Source of the DNA: Lachnospiraceae bacterium | Lineage (GTDB): Bacteria; Bacillota_A; Clostridia; Lachnospirales; Lachnospiraceae | Assembly: GCA_017430765.1 (NCBI GenBank) | Contig: JAFRMI010000060.1 | Span: forward strand, 1 to 64,000 | DNA: 64,000 bases | Reading direction: 5' to 3' | Shown: one piece after another, positions 25,886 through 34,263 of the stretch | Layout of the letters: the number at the start of each line of letters is the position of its first letter | Numbering within the stretch: position 1 is the first letter of the stretch | Notes under the pieces: model-generated | What the model saw: the letters and a program-made list of their open reading frames with translations, nothing else | Databases searched by the model: none | What the model was told of the DNA's origin: nothing | Made by a program: the position numbers and the translations under genes

Positions 25886-27229
25886 TTACCCCTGCTTCCT
25901 TCGAACTATGGAGACTTCCGCCTCCATGTCATAAAAACCGACTGTATTCTTAGTCGATATGACCGTCACATTGAGGACATCGTAAAGCCGCTGGAAGACG
26001 CGGAACTCGCCCTCGTGGTACCCCGTACACCCGAAAGACAGAAGATACTCGCCGCCCTGCAGCGTCATCTTCTGCCGGAACGAAACCTTCACCTCGTCCC
26101 CCGCCTTCATGCTCCCGATCTCCTGCCCCTCGAAGAGCGTATTGGTGCCGGTAATCTCCGTCCCTTTCAGATCCTTAAAGGTGTACGCGCAGATCGGGTC
26201 CTCCACGTCCGCGTCAAAGTGAATGCCCGCCTCGATCGTGAAATACGCGCCTTTTTCAATGCTGCTCGTGACGCAGCCCGCGTCGTCGAAGACCGTGATC
26301 TTTGTAAAGCGGGCCTGGTGTTCGCCGTATTCCAGCATGTCCGGATTCATGGGGAGGATGCCCGTAAGTGAGTCGCTCTCCTCCTGTTTTCTCGCGAGGT
26401 CCTCCGCCTGCGGCCCCGCGTCCGGCCCCGCGGCGTCCTCTTCTTCTTCCGTCTCCGCGCTGTTTCCGTAGTCGACGAGGAGTTTTTTGTAGAGGTCCAC
26501 GATCTCCTTGGGATTCCCCTCCGCCGTTTTCACGCCCTTGTTGAGCAGAACCACGCGGTCGCAGTACTTTGCCACAGAGCTCAAGTCGTGGCTGACGAAC
26601 AGGATGGTTTTTCCGGCGTTCCGGAACTCCTCAAACTTGTGGTAGCACTTGGCCTGAAAAAATACGTCACCGACCGAAAGCGCCTCGTCCACGATGAGGA
26701 TCTCGGGGTCGATGTTGATGGACAGGGCGAAGGCCAGGCGGACGAACATGCCGCTCGAATAGGTCTTCACGGGCTGATTGATAAAATCCCCGATATCGGC
26801 GAATTTAAGAATCGAATCGAGCCTTTCGTCGATCTCCGCCTCGGAGAACCCCATCATGGTGCCGTTGAGATAGATATTCTCTATCCCCGTATACTCCATA
26901 TTAAAACCGGCGCCGAGCTCCAGAAGGGCGGAGATTCTTCCGTCCGTCACAACGCGCCCCGAAGTGGGGGTCAGCACGCCGGTAATAATCTTCAGTATCG
27001 TCGACTTTCCGGAACCGTTCGTCCCGATGATGCCGACCGTCTCCCCCTTCCGGACATCGAAGGAGACGTCTTTGAGCGCATACAGCTCCCTGTAGCGCTT
27101 CTGTCTGGAAATGCCGAGCGCCTCAAGGAGGCGGTCCTTCGGCCGCTCATAAAGTTTATAGACTTTATTCAGATTCTCCACGCGGATCGCGATTCTGTCC
27201 GCCCCCGCAAACTCATTTCTGTCAGCCAT
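25886..27229 (-). CDS. wzt: Polysaccharide ABC exporter ATPase with C-terminal recognition domain
   Basis: A 447-residue Wzt/TagH-type ATPase. The ABC domain has Walker A GTNGSGKST, the signature YSSGMFVRLAFAL and Walker B ILIVDEALSVGD, the form typical of polysaccharide exporters. An acidic linker (about 265-295) leads to a C-terminal beta-sandwich domain (about 300-447, FTKITVFDDAG...CAYTFKDLKGTEI...GGEYLLSFG). In E. coli O8/O9a and similar systems this domain binds the chemically modified chain end and licenses export. The ATG at 27229 has GGAG just upstream. It works with Wzm (27327-28124) and follows it by 97 nt; the gap holds a copy of a short repeat. Confidence 0.93.
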   Translation of the reverse strand: MADRNEFAGADRIAIRVENLNKVYKLYERPKDRLLEALGISRQKRYRELYALKDVSFDVRKGETVGIIGTNGSGKSTILKIITGVLTPTSGRVVTDGRISALLELGAGFNMEYTGIENIYLNGTMMGFSEAEIDERLDSILKFADIGDFINQPVKTYSSGMFVRLAFALSINIDPEILIVDEALSVGDVFFQAKCYHKFEEFRNAGKTILFVSHDLSSVAKYCDRVVLLNKGVKTAEGNPKEIVDLYKKLLVDYGNSAETEEEEDAAGPDAGPQAEDLARKQEESDSLTGILPMNPDMLEYGEHQARFTKITVFDDAGCVTSSIEKGAYFTIEAGIHFDADVEDPICAYTFKDLKGTEITGTNTLFEGQEIGSMKAGDEVKVSFRQKMTLQGGEYLLSFGCTGYHEGEFRVFQRLYDVLNVTVISTKNTVGFYDMEAEVSIVRRKQG

Positions 27230-27262
27230 AGATCTCCGTTTCGTCAAATGACCCGCTCATAA

Positions 27263-27289
27263 AAAGCAGACATTCGCAATCCGCTTCGC
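27263..27289 (-). repeat. Copy 1 of a 27-nt intergenic repeat
   Basis: This segment matches 37192-37218 at 25 of 27 positions, same orientation. Both copies lie a short distance after a stop codon (wzm here, the GT2 gene there) and can form a hairpin with AGCGGA-type and TCCGCT-type arms. Confidence 0.6.
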
Positions 27290-27326
27290 ACCCCTCTCAT
27301 CATCCGCTGCCGCAAAAGGCGGCCTC

Positions 27327-28124
27327 TTACAGGACGTCCGCAAAATGCACCATCAGTTTCCGGAAGATTCTGTTCCCTATGAAATAGACGGCCGCTGCCC
27401 AGATCCAGAAATACAGCGTCTCCCCGCCCCGCTCGAAGAACCATCTGCCTCCGTAGATGGCGTCGCGGTATCCGGTCACGATATAATACATCGGATTGAT
27501 CTTAAAGAGCCACGCGATATTCTCGAAACTGCGGATATCAAACATGATCGGGATCGACCAGACGCCGAACTGAAGGCCGATATTCACGATCTGCGACATA
27601 TCGCGGAAAAATATCACGATCGCGCTCGTCGCGTAAACAAGGCCGATAATAAAGATCATCATCGCGGGATAATAGTACAGAAGCTGTACAAGATAGACAG
27701 AAGGATAGTACCCGTAAATCGCGGCAATCACACAGGCGACAAACACGAAGAACGCGTGTACAAAGAACGCGGACAGCACTTTGACGAACGGGAGAACGCG
27801 GATATTAAAGACCACCTTCTTCACGAGATAGCTGTACTCCAGAAGGGTGTTCGTTCCGCCGCTCATCACCTCCTGACAGTAGAACCAGGGAACGATGCCT
27901 GCGACAAGGTAGACGAGGAACGGGACATCGAGAGACTGTCCCGACTTCAGCCCGTGGCCGAAGACGAGCCAGTAGATGCAGACCGTCACGATCGGCTGCA
28001 CAAATGCCCAGACTGTACCCAAATAAGACCCGGCATAGCGGGTCTTAAAATCATTCTTTGCCAGTTTCCAGATGAGCCTCCGGTTTTCCGCGATCTGGAA
28101 CGGCAGGGCCTCTCTTCCGGACAT
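27327..28124 (-). CDS. wzm: Polysaccharide ABC exporter permease
   Basis: A 265-residue ABC-2 type permease with about six membrane helices. The N-terminal LIWKLAKNDFKTRYAGSYLG and the following WAFVQPIVTVCIYWLVFG are classic features of Wzm/TagG/KpsM permeases. It forms the membrane channel through which the finished lipid-linked polysaccharide leaves the cell, powered by Wzt. It begins 3 nt after the rfbC stop, so rfbC and wzm are translated in step. Size and hydropathy are normal for the family. Teichoic-acid export (TagG) is the alternative role, but the rhamnose and GT2 neighbours favour a wall polysaccharide. Confidence 0.94.
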   Translation of the reverse strand: MSGREALPFQIAENRRLIWKLAKNDFKTRYAGSYLGTVWAFVQPIVTVCIYWLVFGHGLKSGQSLDVPFLVYLVAGIVPWFYCQEVMSGGTNTLLEYSYLVKKVVFNIRVLPFVKVLSAFFVHAFFVFVACVIAAIYGYYPSVYLVQLLYYYPAMMIFIIGLVYATSAIVIFFRDMSQIVNIGLQFGVWSIPIMFDIRSFENIAWLFKINPMYYIVTGYRDAIYGGRWFFERGGETLYFWIWAAAVYFIGNRIFRKLMVHFADVL

Positions 28125-28127
28125 CTC

Positions 28128-28697
28128 CTACGCCTCTTTTGCTCTTTGCGCCTGATATTCCGCAAAGCTGCCCCATTTAGTATCTTTTTCGGAGAGATTG
28201 AGGGGAACACCCTCAAGAAACGGCCACAAAATCCCGATCTCCGGATCGTCGTAGCGGAGTCCGCCCTCGTCATTGGGGTGGTAGAAATCGGTGCATTTGT
28301 AGCAGAATTCCGCCTCTTCGGAGAGCACGTAGAACCCGTGCGCAAACCCCTTCGGGATAAAGAACTGCTTTTTATTCTCCGCGGAGAGTGTCACACCGAA
28401 CCACTTTCCGAAGGTCCGGCTTCCCTCGCGGAGATCCACCGCGACGTCAAACACCTCTCCGCGCACGACGCGCACGAGCTTATCCTGCGGATAATGGATC
28501 TGAAAATGCAGCCCTCTGAGCACCCCTTTTGTGGAACTCGACTGGTTGTCCTGCACGAAGACGTGGTCTATGCCGGCCGCTTTGAAGTCATTATAATTAT
28601 AGGTCTCCATGAAATAGCCGCGGCGATCCCCGAAAACCTGCGGTGTGATCACTTTGAGGCCCTCGATTCCACATTCTTCGACCTGAATTTTTCCCAT
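28128..28697 (-). CDS. rfbC: dTDP-4-dehydrorhamnose 3,5-epimerase
   Basis: A 189-residue RmlC cupin that epimerises C3 and C5 of dTDP-4-dehydro-6-deoxyglucose. The family segments VFGDRRGYFMETYN, QDNQSSSTKGVLRGLHFQ (with the catalytic His) and FIPKGFAHGFYVLSEEA are intact, as is the Tyr-containing CYKCTDFYHPNDE region. The ATG at 28697 was chosen over a GTG at 28706, which directly abuts the AGGGGA ribosome site. It sits between rfbA (72 nt upstream) and wzm (3 nt downstream) in the dTDP-rhamnose/export run. Length is normal. Confidence 0.95.
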   Translation of the reverse strand: MGKIQVEECGIEGLKVITPQVFGDRRGYFMETYNYNDFKAAGIDHVFVQDNQSSSTKGVLRGLHFQIHYPQDKLVRVVRGEVFDVAVDLREGSRTFGKWFGVTLSAENKKQFFIPKGFAHGFYVLSEEAEFCYKCTDFYHPNDEGGLRYDDPEIGILWPFLEGVPLNLSEKDTKWGSFAEYQAQRAKEA

Positions 28698-28769
28698 GTT
28701 CTCCACTCCCCTTTTCCTGACGAAGGATCGGAAGCCCCCTTCGCAGCTTCCCTTCCCCCGTTAATAGTC

Positions 28770-29639
28770 TTACAGTCCCTCGGCAATCTCCATCAGGTAT
28801 TGGCCGTAGGCAGTCTTAAGCAGCGGCTGCGCAAGCGTAATCAGCTGGTCGCGGTCTATGAAGCACCGCTTGTAAGCGATCTCCTCGATGCAGGAGATAT
28901 AGAGGCCCTGCCGTTTCTGGAACGCCGCCACGAAATCGGCGGCGTCAAGCAGCATGTCGTGGCTTCCCGTATCGAGCCAGGCGAATCCGCGTCCGAGCGT
29001 CTCCACGTAGAGATCCCCTCTCTTCAGGTACTCGTTGTTGACGGTCGTGATCTCCAGTTCCCCTCTGGCGGACGGCTTCACGTTCTTGGCGATCTCGATG
29101 ACATCGTTGTCATAAAAATACAGCCCGGGGACAGCATACTTCGACTTCGGATGCTCCGGCTTCTCCTCGATGGATACGGCCCGGCCCTGTTCGTCGAACT
29201 CGACGACGCCGTACTGCCTCGGATCCTTTACGTAGTACCCGAAGATCGTGGCGCCCTTCTCCCTCTTCGCCGCTTCCGCAAGCACGCGGGAGAAACTCTG
29301 CCCGTAGAAGATGTTGTCGCCCAGAACCAGCGCGACCCGGTCACTGCCGACGAATTCCTTGCCGATAATAAACGCTTCCGCAAGCCCGTTCGGATGTTCC
29401 TGTACTTTATAGGAGAATTCCATCCCCAGCTGGGAGCCGTCCCCGAACAGTTCCTCGAATACGGGGAGGTCGCGCGGCGTGGAGATAATCAGGATCTCCC
29501 GGATTCCGGCGAGCATCAGCGTGGACAGCGGGTAATAGATCATCGGTTTGTCGTACACCGGCATGATCTGCTTGCTGACAGCCTTCGTCAGCGGATAAAG
29601 CCTTGTGCCGGAACCACCGGCAAGAATAATCCCTTTCAT
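28770..29639 (-). CDS. rfbA: Glucose-1-phosphate thymidylyltransferase
   Basis: A 289-residue RmlA enzyme that makes dTDP-glucose from dTTP and glucose-1-phosphate, the first step to dTDP-L-rhamnose. The N-terminal [18 protein letters not shown] is the nucleotide signature; [19 protein letters not shown] and [10 protein letters not shown] (metal and sugar binding) follow; the [10 protein letters not shown] segment is also intact. Feedback inhibition by dTDP-rhamnose is known for the family. GGAGG lies 6 nt before the ATG. It follows rfbB by 96 nt with no terminator in the gap. Confidence 0.96.
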   Translation of the reverse strand: MKGIILAGGSGTRLYPLTKAVSKQIMPVYDKPMIYYPLSTLMLAGIREILIISTPRDLPVFEELFGDGSQLGMEFSYKVQEHPNGLAEAFIIGKEFVGSDRVALVLGDNIFYGQSFSRVLAEAAKREKGATIFGYYVKDPRQYGVVEFDEQGRAVSIEEKPEHPKSKYAVPGLYFYDNDVIEIAKNVKPSARGELEITTVNNEYLKRGDLYVETLGRGFAWLDTGSHDMLLDAADFVAAFQKRQGLYISCIEEIAYKRCFIDRDQLITLAQPLLKTAYGQYLMEIAEGL

Positions 29640-29735
29640 GATAGTCCTCCATCCGGATCAGGGGCATGTCCCCCGGTCTGTCTTATGTGAAGACTTGACA
29701 GACTCTTTATTGTATGTTCTCTCTGCTTCGTTAAT

Positions 29736-30818
29736 TCAGCGCTTTCCGTACATGGAATCGTAATACTTCTGGTAGTCGCCGGATGTGACGTTCTTCATCC
29801 ACTCTCCGTGTTCGAAGTACCACGCGATGGTCTTCCGGATCCCCTCCTCAAAACAGGTCTCCGGATACCAGCCCACTTCCGCTTTGATCTTATCGGGTGC
29901 GATCGCGTACCGCAGATCGTGCCCCTTCCGGTCCGCAACATAGGTAATCAGGTCCTCGGAGATCTTCTCCTTCCGCGGATCGTCATCCGGAAGCATATCG
30001 CGGAGGGTGCTGATAATCGTGCGGACGATCTGGATGTTCTCCCGCTCGTTGTGGCCTCCGATATTGTAAGTCTCAAACAGCCGTCCCTTTTCCTGCACAA
30101 GGTCGATGCCCTTGCAGTGGTCCTCGACGAAGAGCCAGTCGCGGATATTCTTACCGTTCCCATAGACCGGAAGCGCTTTTCCCTGCAATGCGTTATTGAT
30201 CATCAGCGGGATCAGTTTCTCAGGGAACTGGTACGGGCCGTAATTATTGCTGCAATTGGTAATATTAGCCGGGAACCCGTAGGTATCCATGTAGGACTTC
30301 ACAAGAAAATCCGAGGACGCCTTGGATGCGGAGTACGGACTGTGCGGATCATATTTCGTCGTCTCATAGAAATAGGTATCTCCAAGTTCCAGGGATCCGT
30401 AGACCTCATCCGTCGAGACGTGCAGGAACTTGTGATCCGGCAGAAAGCCCCCGTCCGGCAGCTCCCACGCCGCCTTGGCGGCATTGAGAAGAACAAGCGT
30501 CCCAAGCACATTCGTCCGCACAAATACCTCCGGATTCCGGATGCTCCGGTCCACATGGCTCTCCGCGGCGAAGTGCACCACGCGCGAGATATCCTCCTCC
30601 TCGAAGAGGCGGGCGATCGTCTCGCTGTCACAGATGTCCGACTTGACGAAGCGGTAGTTCTCCTTCGTCTCCACATCGCGGAGATTCTCCAGATTGCCTG
30701 CATAGGTCAGCTTGTCCACATTGACGATCCGGATCTCGTCTCCATACTTTCTGAACATATAATGGATGTAATTTGACCCGATAAATCCGGCTCCTCCTGT
30801 TACAAGATAAGTACGCAT
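29736..30818 (-). CDS. rfbB: dTDP-glucose 4,6-dehydratase
   Basis: A 360-residue RmlB extended SDR that converts dTDP-glucose to dTDP-4-dehydro-6-deoxyglucose using bound NAD. TGGAGFIGSNYIHYM is the nucleotide motif, VHFAAESHVDRSI and HVSTDEVYGSL carry the catalytic Thr-Asp-Glu, and YSASKASSD gives the Tyr-Lys pair. It is the first gene of the long rmlBAC-wzm-wzt-GT run and lies behind the promoter at 30872-30901; AAGGAAG precedes the ATG. The C-terminus is normal for the family. Confidence 0.96.
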   Translation of the reverse strand: MRTYLVTGGAGFIGSNYIHYMFRKYGDEIRIVNVDKLTYAGNLENLRDVETKENYRFVKSDICDSETIARLFEEEDISRVVHFAAESHVDRSIRNPEVFVRTNVLGTLVLLNAAKAAWELPDGGFLPDHKFLHVSTDEVYGSLELGDTYFYETTKYDPHSPYSASKASSDFLVKSYMDTYGFPANITNCSNNYGPYQFPEKLIPLMINNALQGKALPVYGNGKNIRDWLFVEDHCKGIDLVQEKGRLFETYNIGGHNERENIQIVRTIISTLRDMLPDDDPRKEKISEDLITYVADRKGHDLRYAIAPDKIKAEVGWYPETCFEEGIRKTIAWYFEHGEWMKNVTSGDYQKYYDSMYGKR

Positions 30819-30871
30819 TGCTTCTTCCTTTCACAATTCGGTCCGTGCCGTATTTTTTAATGGAGTATAAT

Positions 30872-30901
30872 ATTTTACCATGAAATGACAGTGCATTGCA
30901 A
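30872..30901 (-). promoter_or_regulatory. Promoter for the rml/wzm/wzt run
   Basis: TTGCAA (30896-30901) and TAAAAT (30872-30877) lie 18 nt apart on the minus strand, giving a leader of about 45 nt before rfbB. It faces away from the yfhO promoter. Confidence 0.55.
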
Positions 30902-30920
30902 CCGCGACCCCTTGCGCGGA

Positions 30921-30936
30921 CGCGGGTACGCCCGCG
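30921..30936. promoter_or_regulatory. GC-rich palindrome between divergent promoters
   Basis: CGCGGG-TACG-CCCGCG is a perfect inverted repeat placed between the -35 boxes of the rfbB promoter (minus) and the yfhO promoter (plus). The position suits an operator that controls both, but no regulator is identified. Confidence 0.35.
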
Positions 30937-30939
30937 CGC

Positions 30940-30969
30940 TTGACACCCTTCCTTTGAAGGACGTATGAT
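30940..30969 (+). promoter_or_regulatory. Promoter for yfhO
   Basis: A perfect TTGACA (30940-30945) and TATGAT (30964-30969) are separated by 18 nt. GGAGG lies upstream of the ATG at 31015, giving a leader of about 40 nt. Confidence 0.72.
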
Positions 30970-31014
30970 GAGGAAGTATAATTTTAAGACACGCATCTCT
31001 CCGGAGGTTTCCAT

Positions 31015-33978
31015 ATGAAACGTAAAAAACTGACAGCCGCACCGCTTTTCGTCATCCTGCTGTCCGGGCTGGTATTTCTTGCGCTCTACCGCCGGTTCCT
31101 GTTCGGGGATACGATCTACCTCTTCTCCGACACGGGCTCCGACTCCCTTGCCGCGAGTTACCCCATCCTGCGGATGGTGAATTATCTCTTTCAGAGCAGG
31201 ACCTTTTCATCTTATACAATGTTCTCGGGTCTTGGGCAGGACACAACGGCTGTATTTCTCCAGTTCCTGAATCCCCTGAAAGTTTTCATGCTCTTTTTTG
31301 ATGAAAATGCCCTGACCGACGCCATCATCATCCAGCTCTTTGCCCAGACGGTGATCTCATCTCTGTGCTTTTACTACTATGTGCGCCGGCATCTCAAAAC
31401 AGATGCAGCGGCCGTTCTTTCGTCCGCGGTCTGGGCGTTTTCGAGCTTTACGGTACTTTGGAGCCAGAATCTCTCCTACGGCACAGCGGTGTGCATGTTC
31501 ATGATCTCCCTGCTGCTCATCGAGAACCTCCTGGACTCCGGCTCCCTCCCCGCATTTCTTCTGCTCTCTTTGGTGCTCGCGTTCTTTGTCTGCTCCAATT
31601 ACTATTTCTGCTATATGACCGCGGTGTTTACGATTCTCTACATTCCGCTCCGCGCCATATTCCTGAGAAAACCTGTAAAAGAGACGTTTCTCGGCTTTTT
31701 CAAAACCGGGTTTTCCGCCGCTTTTGCCGTCTTTCTGTCTGCCGCGGCTGTGGCCGCCATCGCGCAGGGCTTTCTCTACTCCGCGCGCACAGAGGATGTT
31801 CACTCGATTACCTATTACAAGTGGAGTATCAATCCGAAGTTTCTGCTTGGCTGCCTTGCCCGCCTCTTCTCGGAAAATATGCTCGGCATTGAGAGCGCGT
31901 ACAAAGGCCCGACGAACTACTATGAAATCGGTGCCATCTTTACGAGCGCGCTCTTTCTCTTCGCGTTCTTCTATCTTCTGCAGAAGAGAAAAACCTGGTT
32001 TAAGCTCCTGTTTGTATCGGTTCTGTGCTTTCTTGCACTCATGATTCCGGCACTGCGTTACATCCTCGACCTGAGCTCTCTGTGCATGCGTTTTTCGTTC
32101 ATGATCTGCCTCCTTGAAGCGATTGCCGCGGCTGTATTTTTCGACATGCTTTTCACGGAACCCGACAGAAGGGCGCTGCTTGTATCCGTGATCCTGACGC
32201 TGCTCTTCACGGCGGCGTCTTATGTGGTCCTGTTCCTGATCGGACCGGCTTATGACATCGCAATTTATCCGAGAACCATTCTCTTCTCCGCAGCGACCAC
32301 TCTTCTGGCAGCGGGTCTTCTCCTCATCATCCGGACCGGCAAAGTCCCGTCCCGCGCCGTGCCATTCGCGCTGGCGCTGTTTATCGCAGGCGAAGCGGTT
32401 GTCATGCACCACGACTCGCTCTACCTGCGCCTCTACCTTACCCGGGACAGCTTTTCGACTTCCTTCTTCCAGTCGGGGACGGAGGAGGCCGTCCGCGCGA
32501 TTGAAGCCAGGGACAGCAGTCTTTACAGAATCTCATCGACGGAAGATATGGATCTCTCCAATGAGGGACAGGTGGAGCATTTCAATGGGACGACCCTTCG
32601 GAATAATACAAATTCCCGGAGCCTCATGACGCTTGAAGACGCCCACGGGACGAATGAGCGTTACGGTCCCTACTTCCTGTCGGGTTATCCGCAGTATTAC
32701 CAGTTTACGCTTCTTTCCGGAAAGTATATCATCCGGACCGAGACCGACTCCCATAAGGACTTCACCGAGACATCGCTTTTCAGGAAGGTTCTGGAAACCC
32801 CGGGGCGCGCTCCCGGAACGAAGAAAGCGGTCTATGAGAACGAGAACGCGCTTCCGTTCGGTTATCTCTATACGGAGCAGGTCCCGCGCGATGCATACGA
32901 CTCCCTGGATCTGATGGACAAGATGCATCTGCTTACAGAAGCCTGGTTCTATATAGACGCGGCGGATGAAGAAAGCGGCGCTGCCCCGGAGGGCACAGTC
33001 CGGTCATCCGCGGATCCTGCTGCAGCAGACGGCACGGTCAGATCTTCCGCGGATCTGTCCGCACCGGGCGCCGCGGCTGCAGGTGACGGCTCCGCAACGA
33101 ATGCTGCGGCTGCAGACAGCTCCAATGATAATGCCGCGGCTCCTGCTATAGACGGCTCCATTGATAAAGCCGCGGCTGGGGATGATATCCGGCGGAACCT
33201 CATCACAGATGCGCGCTGGGAGAACCCGCACAACATGGAAATTGAGCAAAAAGGGGACGGCCTTCTGCTCCGTTCCACCGGCATCGACCCATATATCTTC
33301 GTCTATATGGACAATATTAACGAAGATCCGGAAGTATCCAACTATCTCCTCATCCGCGCCGACCGGAAGAAGGCTGAGATGTTTGATCTCGAGCTCTTCT
33401 ACCTGGCTGATGAAGGAGCGGATCCGAATCCCGCATGGCGCACGCAGCTCTACTTTGACGGTTCATATCCGGAATGCCTGCTGCTGCTCCCGGAGGGCGT
33501 CCGCGGCTTCCGTTTCGATTTCGACGACGACACGGATTCCGCCCTGCTCGATTCCATGGAACTCATCACCTGCAGGGAACCGCTTTCGCACTTTGAGAAG
33601 CTGAAAAGTACGGATATCCGCGACATCTCTTTCGACAAGGATCTCTACAGTGCCCACGTCACATCGGAGAACGGCGGCATGCTTTGCGTCCCGATCCTCT
33701 ATTCACCGAACTGGAGCGCGACCGTGAACGGAGAAAAGACGGCGCTTTGCAACATCAACGGAGGTTTCCTCGGTCTGCCGCTCAAGGCGGGAGAGGCGGA
33801 TGTAAAGATCCGCTACACGCTTCCCCTTTTCAAGCCCGGAGTTTTTGTCTCCGCGCTCTCCCTGCTCGCCTATATCGGACTGTGGATTGTCGCTCTCCTG
33901 AGAAAGCTGAAGAAAAAAGAACCGGAATATGAGCTGGAATCTGAGAACCAGAAATATGAAGGTCTCACAGAGGTGTAA
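31015..33978 (+). CDS. YfhO-family multispanning membrane glycosyltransferase
   Basis: A 987-residue membrane protein of the YfhO family (GT-C-like). About 12 helices occupy residues 1-460; an extracellular part follows and a last helix lies near 945-970 before a charged tail. FSDTGSDSLAASYP near residue 40 is the acidic first loop expected to be catalytic, and YSPNWSATVNGEKTALCNIN near the end is a YfhO hallmark. An Ala/Ser/Asp-rich low-complexity stretch (about 650-722) interrupts the extracellular part. In Bacillus and Listeria, YfhO proteins transfer a sugar from undecaprenyl phosphate, made by a CsbB-type GT, to a wall polymer; a CsbB-like gene lies at 37241-38206. This is the only clear plus-strand gene, divergent from rfbB. 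Confidence 0.88.
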   Translation: MKRKKLTAAPLFVILLSGLVFLALYRRFLFGDTIYLFSDTGSDSLAASYPILRMVNYLFQSRTFSSYTMFSGLGQDTTAVFLQFLNPLKVFMLFFDENALTDAIIIQLFAQTVISSLCFYYYVRRHLKTDAAAVLSSAVWAFSSFTVLWSQNLSYGTAVCMFMISLLLIENLLDSGSLPAFLLLSLVLAFFVCSNYYFCYMTAVFTILYIPLRAIFLRKPVKETFLGFFKTGFSAAFAVFLSAAAVAAIAQGFLYSARTEDVHSITYYKWSINPKFLLGCLARLFSENMLGIESAYKGPTNYYEIGAIFTSALFLFAFFYLLQKRKTWFKLLFVSVLCFLALMIPALRYILDLSSLCMRFSFMICLLEAIAAAVFFDMLFTEPDRRALLVSVILTLLFTAASYVVLFLIGPAYDIAIYPRTILFSAATTLLAAGLLLIIRTGKVPSRAVPFALALFIAGEAVVMHHDSLYLRLYLTRDSFSTSFFQSGTEEAVRAIEARDSSLYRISSTEDMDLSNEGQVEHFNGTTLRNNTNSRSLMTLEDAHGTNERYGPYFLSGYPQYYQFTLLSGKYIIRTETDSHKDFTETSLFRKVLETPGRAPGTKKAVYENENALPFGYLYTEQVPRDAYDSLDLMDKMHLLTEAWFYIDAADEESGAAPEGTVRSSADPAAADGTVRSSADLSAPGAAAAGDGSATNAAAADSSNDNAAAPAIDGSIDKAAAGDDIRRNLITDARWENPHNMEIEQKGDGLLLRSTGIDPYIFVYMDNINEDPEVSNYLLIRADRKKAEMFDLELFYLADEGADPNPAWRTQLYFDGSYPECLLLLPEGVRGFRFDFDDDTDSALLDSMELITCREPLSHFEKLKSTDIRDISFDKDLYSAHVTSENGGMLCVPILYSPNWSATVNGEKTALCNINGGFLGLPLKAGEADVKIRYTLPLFKPGVFVSALSLLAYIGLWIVALLRKLKKKEPEYELESENQKYEGLTEV

Positions 33979-33991
33979 CTCCCAGCGAAAA

Positions 33992-34013
33992 GGAGGACGA
34001 TTACTCGTCCTCC
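33992..34013. terminator. Shared terminator hairpin of yfhO and the carrier-protein gene
   Basis: A perfect 9-bp stem (GGAGGACGA/TCGTCCTCC) with a 4-nt loop sits between the convergent genes. On the minus strand it is followed by UUUU; on the plus strand only weakly U-rich sequence follows. The stop codon of the carrier-protein gene (34001-34003) lies in the loop. Confidence 0.7.
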
Positions 34014-34234
34014 TCCTTAAGAGCCATGATCAGTTCGTAGATTGCCTCCGCCGAGTTGAAATTCTCCGGCAGAAGGTCATCCGCATTGATCTCCACATCG
34101 TAGGCGTCATTGACCTCCCCGACAATTGAGATGATATCGAACGAATCCAGGATCTGGTCGTCGATCAGCGTTGTCGCCGTCTCAAAGTCCACATCCGGTC
34201 TCGTCTCCTCCAGAATCTCCATTAATCTTTCCAT
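34001..34234 (-). CDS. Acyl/aminoacyl carrier protein (DltC-like)
   Basis: A 77-residue four-helix carrier protein. The LDSFDIISIV motif around residues 29-38 places Ser31 as the 4'-phosphopantetheine site; the LDSF wording is closer to DltC-type carriers than to the DSL of fatty-acid ACP. The charge is strongly acidic as expected. Its start lies 29 nt after the MBOAT stop, and the MBOAT and SGNH genes directly precede it, so it probably delivers an activated acyl or aminoacyl group to the MBOAT protein for transfer across the membrane. No DltA-type ligase is adjacent; two PaaK-like enzymes further upstream are candidates. It is the last gene of its run. Confidence 0.88.
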   Translation of the reverse strand: MERLMEILEETRPDVDFETATTLIDDQILDSFDIISIVGEVNDAYDVEINADDLLPENFNSAEAIYELIMALKEEDE

Positions 34235-34263
34235 AAAGCTTATCAGCCTCCTCCATTATTCCG

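Noticed and set aside
31357..32412. A 351-codon minus-strand frame inside yfhO
   Set aside because: Charged, repetitive composition and no ribosome site; the yfhO frame has promoter, ribosome site and family motifs.
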